8,038 nt of DNA from Flavobacterium sp. (GTDB lineage Bacteria > Bacteroidota > Bacteroidia > Flavobacteriales > Flavobacteriaceae). The notes beneath the pieces were generated by a model, which searched no databases, had not been told where the DNA came from, and saw nothing but the letters and a program-made list of their open reading frames with translations. The position numbers and the translations under genes are program-made. Positions 6,002-8,038 of this stretch are shown here, piece after piece (within the stretch, counting starts at the first letter, position 1; every line of letters begins with the position of its first letter). Location of the stretch: NCBI GenBank assembly GCA_005792865.1, contig SXQR01000169.1:1-8038 (forward strand), given 5' to 3'.

Positions 6002-6643
6002 TCAGGGCGACAGCCGGGAAATCTTCCATTGCGCGTTTTCCAACCGGTAAACGATCCGGTCGTGAAGGCGGCTTGGCCTACCCTGCCAAAACTCGATGGA
6101 ATCAGGCGCGACAATGTATCCGCCCCAATGCGGCGGCCGCGGAATCTCGGTGTTTGCGTATTGAACTTCGAGGGCATGAAGTTTCCTTTCGAGGGCCTCG
6201 CGCGATTCTACTTCGGCGCTTTGATGGGAAGCCCAGGCGCCGAGCTGGCTTGCACGCGGGCGTGTGGCAAAATAGGCATCCGATTCGGCGGCGGGGACTT
6301 TTGCAACCGTTCCCGCGATAATCACCTGACGTTCCGTCGTCGGCCAGAAAAAGGAGAGGCAGACCTTTTTGGAATACTCCATGTCACGCGCCTTTTGCGA
6401 TTGGTAATTTGTAAAAAAGGTAAAACCGTCCTTTGAAAATTGCTTCAAAAGCACAATTCGTGCATGTACTTCACCAGCGGCCGAGACCGTTGAGAGTGTC
6501 ATGGTATTGACTTCCCCCGCACCGGCCGTTTCCTCGCTTTGGTCAAACCACGTGGCGAACATCTCGATTGGCGAATCGGGCAGGTTTCCTTCAATAAGCT
6601 CCCCTTTTTCGTAGGAGCGCCTGTAGTGGCTGAGATCTTTCAT
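6002..6643 (-). CDS. pdxH: Pyridoxamine 5'-phosphate oxidase
   Basis: This FMN enzyme oxidises pyridoxamine 5'-phosphate or pyridoxine 5'-phosphate to pyridoxal 5'-phosphate, the last step of vitamin B6 salvage and of the DXP-dependent route. The 213-aa length is normal for the family. Visible signatures are the FMN- and substrate-binding ARIVLLKQF (61-69), FFTNYQSQKARD (76-87) and FFWPTTERQVIIAG (98-111), then SQLGAWASHQS (132-142), and the C-terminal family signature region EFWQGRPSRLHDRIVY (184-199) with conserved Arg191-Leu-His. The protein ends in RLSP, close to the usual RLAP. The start follows DLSHYRRSYEKGEL, the expected N-terminal helix. Its ATG overlaps the rnz stop by one base (TAATG), so translation is probably coupled. 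It is the last gene visible in the minus-strand operon, and no terminator is seen before the convergent gene. Confidence 0.95.
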   Translation of the reverse strand: MKDLSHYRRSYEKGELIEGNLPDSPIEMFATWFDQSEETAGAGEVNTMTLSTVSAAGEVHARIVLLKQFSKDGFTFFTNYQSQKARDMEYSKKVCLSFFWPTTERQVIIAGTVAKVPAAESDAYFATRPRASQLGAWASHQSAEVESREALERKLHALEVQYANTEIPRPPHWGGYIVAPDSIEFWQGRPSRLHDRIVYRLENAQWKISRLSP

Positions 6644-7548
6644 TAGAATTCAAAGGTTTTACCGTCCTGTGAAAGTACGACATTCGGAAATATTTCGGCG
6701 GCCTCGGTTCCAAAATCGGCGACCGAGTCATACCGGGTAGAGTAATGCCCCAGCACCAGCGTGCCTACATCTGCGAGTTTGGCGATCTGGGCGGCCTGCC
6801 TCGCCGTGGCATGCATCGTCCTGGCGGCCAAGGCCTGCTCACGCTCAAGGAACGTCGATTCATGATACAGCACGTCGACTCCTTGTATGTGCGGCACGAT
6901 TCCGGGATCAAAAACCGTATCGGAACAAAATGCGTAACTCTTTGGCGGCACGGGCTCGAATGTCACCAGGTCGTTGGAGATCAACTGCCCGGAATTTGAG
7001 GTGACATCCTTGCCCAGGACAATGTTCCGGTAATAGCATTTATCGATCCCGAAACTTTCGGCGGCCTCGATGTTGAGCTTGCGAAGCCCGCGCTTTTCCC
7101 TGAAAACAAATCCATTGGTATAGATCCTGTGACTGAGCGGAACGCTGGTGACCGTAACCTTTTCGTCCTCAAAGACGATTTCCGGTTGGTCCGATTCAAG
7201 TTCGTGGAAGTACAGCCTGTACTGCGTCCAGGCCTGGCCCAACCGCAATTGCAAGGTGATGATCTCCTTGATGCCCTTGGGCCCGTGGATGTGCAGGTCG
7301 GTCGCGCGGCCCAGAAGCATGAATGTCGAGACGAGCCCGATGAGCCCATAGAGGTGATCGCCGTGCAGGTGCGAAATGAAGACGTGGTTGATGCGCATGA
7401 ACCGCACCTTGTTCCGACGCAGCTGGACCTGTGTGCCCTCGCCGCAATCGATCAAAAAGAGACGGCCCGAAATTTCCAGCACCTGGGCCGTAGGGTTCGT
7501 GAAGGTGCGGGGAGTCGCCGCATGGCAGCCGAGAATCGTCAGCTTCAT
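6643..7548 (-). CDS. rnz: Ribonuclease Z (tRNA 3' endonuclease)
   Basis: A metallo-beta-lactamase-fold endonuclease that cuts pre-tRNA after the discriminator base so that CCA can be added. The 301-aa length is that of the short, homodimeric bacterial form. The zinc ligands are all visible: His60-Leu-His62-Gly-Asp64-His65 (HLHGDH), His140 (VPLSHRI), Asp210 (FCSDTVF) and His268 (VLGHYSTRY). The family motifs HEST (229-232) and MHATARQAA (245-253) are also present. The N-terminus MKLTILGCHAATPRTFTNPT is typical of flavobacterial RNase Z and supports the ATG at 7548. The region around residues 150-200 should form the tRNA-binding arm. It starts 2 nt after the stop of the STAS gene and overlaps pdxH by one base. 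Confidence 0.95.
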   Translation of the reverse strand: MKLTILGCHAATPRTFTNPTAQVLEISGRLFLIDCGEGTQVQLRRNKVRFMRINHVFISHLHGDHLYGLIGLVSTFMLLGRATDLHIHGPKGIKEIITLQLRLGQAWTQYRLYFHELESDQPEIVFEDEKVTVTSVPLSHRIYTNGFVFREKRGLRKLNIEAAESFGIDKCYYRNIVLGKDVTSNSGQLISNDLVTFEPVPPKSYAFCSDTVFDPGIVPHIQGVDVLYHESTFLEREQALAARTMHATARQAAQIAKLADVGTLVLGHYSTRYDSVADFGTEAAEIFPNVVLSQDGKTFEF

Positions 7549-7550
7549 GG

Positions 7551-7883
7551 CTAAAACCCGAGGTCGCGCTCGATTTCGTCCATCTCAATAAGATCGTGCG
7601 CTTCACGCAGTGTCGGGACTGCATTGACAGCGTGTGGAACTGCGGTAAAATCTAAACCCGGTGCCACGATCACAAGCGATTTGCGGTTTTTTTTGTGCAT
7701 CCTGGCCAGCGCCGAGAATTGTGACAGGCCCTTGGCCGTTAGGTTTTTGTCTCCCGAAAGATCCAGTATGAGATTGCGGTCCTCAAAGGATTTGTACTCA
7801 TGCGTAATTTTCATCAGCAGCGCGGCACTATCGTTTTGCGGATCCCGTACGATTCGCGTGTGGCCTTTCTCTTCAATTTTCAT
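7551..7883 (-). CDS. Small STAS-like protein, 110 aa
   Basis: A short soluble protein with alternating strands and helices (KIEEKGHTRIVRDP, LILDLSGDKNLTAKGLSQF, KSLVIVAP) and a conserved-looking acidic end, TLREAHDLIEMDEIERDLGF, that I recall from flavobacterial proteins encoded beside rnz. The pattern resembles the STAS fold of anti-sigma factor antagonists, but the usual phospho-acceptor motif D-S-x-G is replaced by T49-A50-K51-G52, with Ala at the Ser position. If this alignment is right, it cannot be switched by the classical serine phosphorylation. No anti-sigma kinase is encoded nearby. It lies 10 nt after pyrB and 2 nt before rnz, so it is co-transcribed with them. Its role is unknown, and a purely structural or scaffold function is possible. 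Confidence 0.83.
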   Translation of the reverse strand: MKIEEKGHTRIVRDPQNDSAALLMKITHEYKSFEDRNLILDLSGDKNLTAKGLSQFSALARMHKKNRKSLVIVAPGLDFTAVPHAVNAVPTLREAHDLIEMDEIERDLGF

Positions 7884-7893
7884 ACGATATCGA

Positions 7894-8038
7894 TTACGCG
7901 GGTTGCCGCAATTTGGAGGCGAGCAGGTAGATCACGGCCATCCTTATCGCCACGCCGTTTTCCACCTGGCCCAGTATAATGGACTGTCCCGAATCTGCCA
8001 CCTCACTGGTGATCTCGACGCCGCGGTTGATGGGCCCG
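7894..8038 (-). CDS. pyrB: Aspartate carbamoyltransferase catalytic subunit, 3' end only
   Basis: The last 47 codons of a gene that enters from the right edge of the window, too short to stand out as an ORF. Read on the minus strand from 8037, it gives [20 protein letters not shown] then [20 protein letters not shown], and ends SKLRQPA with TAA at 7896-7894. GPINRG..E and QV.NGVA.RMA are signatures of the aspartate-binding C-terminal domain of PyrB, the enzyme that joins carbamoyl phosphate and aspartate in pyrimidine synthesis. The stop codon lies 10 nt before the STAS gene, making pyrB the upstream member of the operon seen here. Regulation by PyrR upstream is common for pyrB but is outside the window. 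Confidence 0.88.
   Translation of the reverse strand, partial: GPINRGVEITSEVADSGQSIILGQVENGVAIRMAVIYLLASKLRQPA

Noticed and set aside
321..7548. rnpB and rnz, the 5' and 3' tRNA-processing RNases, in one 8-kb window
   Set aside because: They lie about 6 kb apart on separate transcripts with unrelated genes between, so the proximity is not evidence of a shared system.

Overview
The window looks like chromosomal DNA from a member of the Bacteroidota, most likely the family Flavobacteriaceae. Three things point there: the protein sequences (RsmD, DnaX, PdxH, RNase Z and a small STAS protein all read like flavobacterial versions), promoters of the Bacteroidota type (TTG, about 17-21 nt, then TAnnTTTG) in front of rnpB and dnaX, and mostly weak or absent Shine-Dalgarno sequences. 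Base composition is GC-rich by eye for this family. No insertion sequence, prophage, CRISPR array or tRNA is visible. This is mostly housekeeping DNA with a few poorly characterised genes.

Left part (1-2134): the 3' end of rsmD (16S rRNA methyltransferase) on the plus strand, then the RNase P RNA gene rnpB on the minus strand with its own promoter. Next is a plus-strand pair, a 101-aa conserved protein of unknown function overlapping by ATGA with a complete bacterial type IB DNA topoisomerase.

Middle part (2135-4290): dnaX, the clamp-loader gene, with a clear promoter. The gene is split over two frames. The zero frame encodes the AAA+ and collar part (361 aa) and stops five codons after a run of ten A. 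The conserved C-terminal tau part lies in the -1 frame. The heptamer A_AAA_AAG, phased as in the E. coli dnaX frameshift site, sits in the 31-nt window where the two frames overlap, and a small hairpin starts 5 nt later. Here the shift would make the long tau form and normal decoding the short gamma form, the reverse of E. coli. A real or technical one-base deletion is the main alternative. A small acidic lipoprotein gene runs convergently and overlaps the end of dnaX by 4 nt.

Right part (4291-8038): a plus-strand pair, a zinc-dependent alcohol/formaldehyde-dehydrogenase-like enzyme and a 178-aa protein with a C-terminal membrane anchor. It converges with no gap on a tight minus-strand operon, in transcription order pyrB (3' end only), a small STAS-like protein, rnz (RNase Z) and pdxH. 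Gaps in that operon are 10 nt, 2 nt and a 1-nt TAATG overlap, so the four are probably co-transcribed and partly translationally coupled. The operon joins pyrimidine synthesis, tRNA 3'-end maturation and vitamin B6 salvage, with no obvious pathway link.
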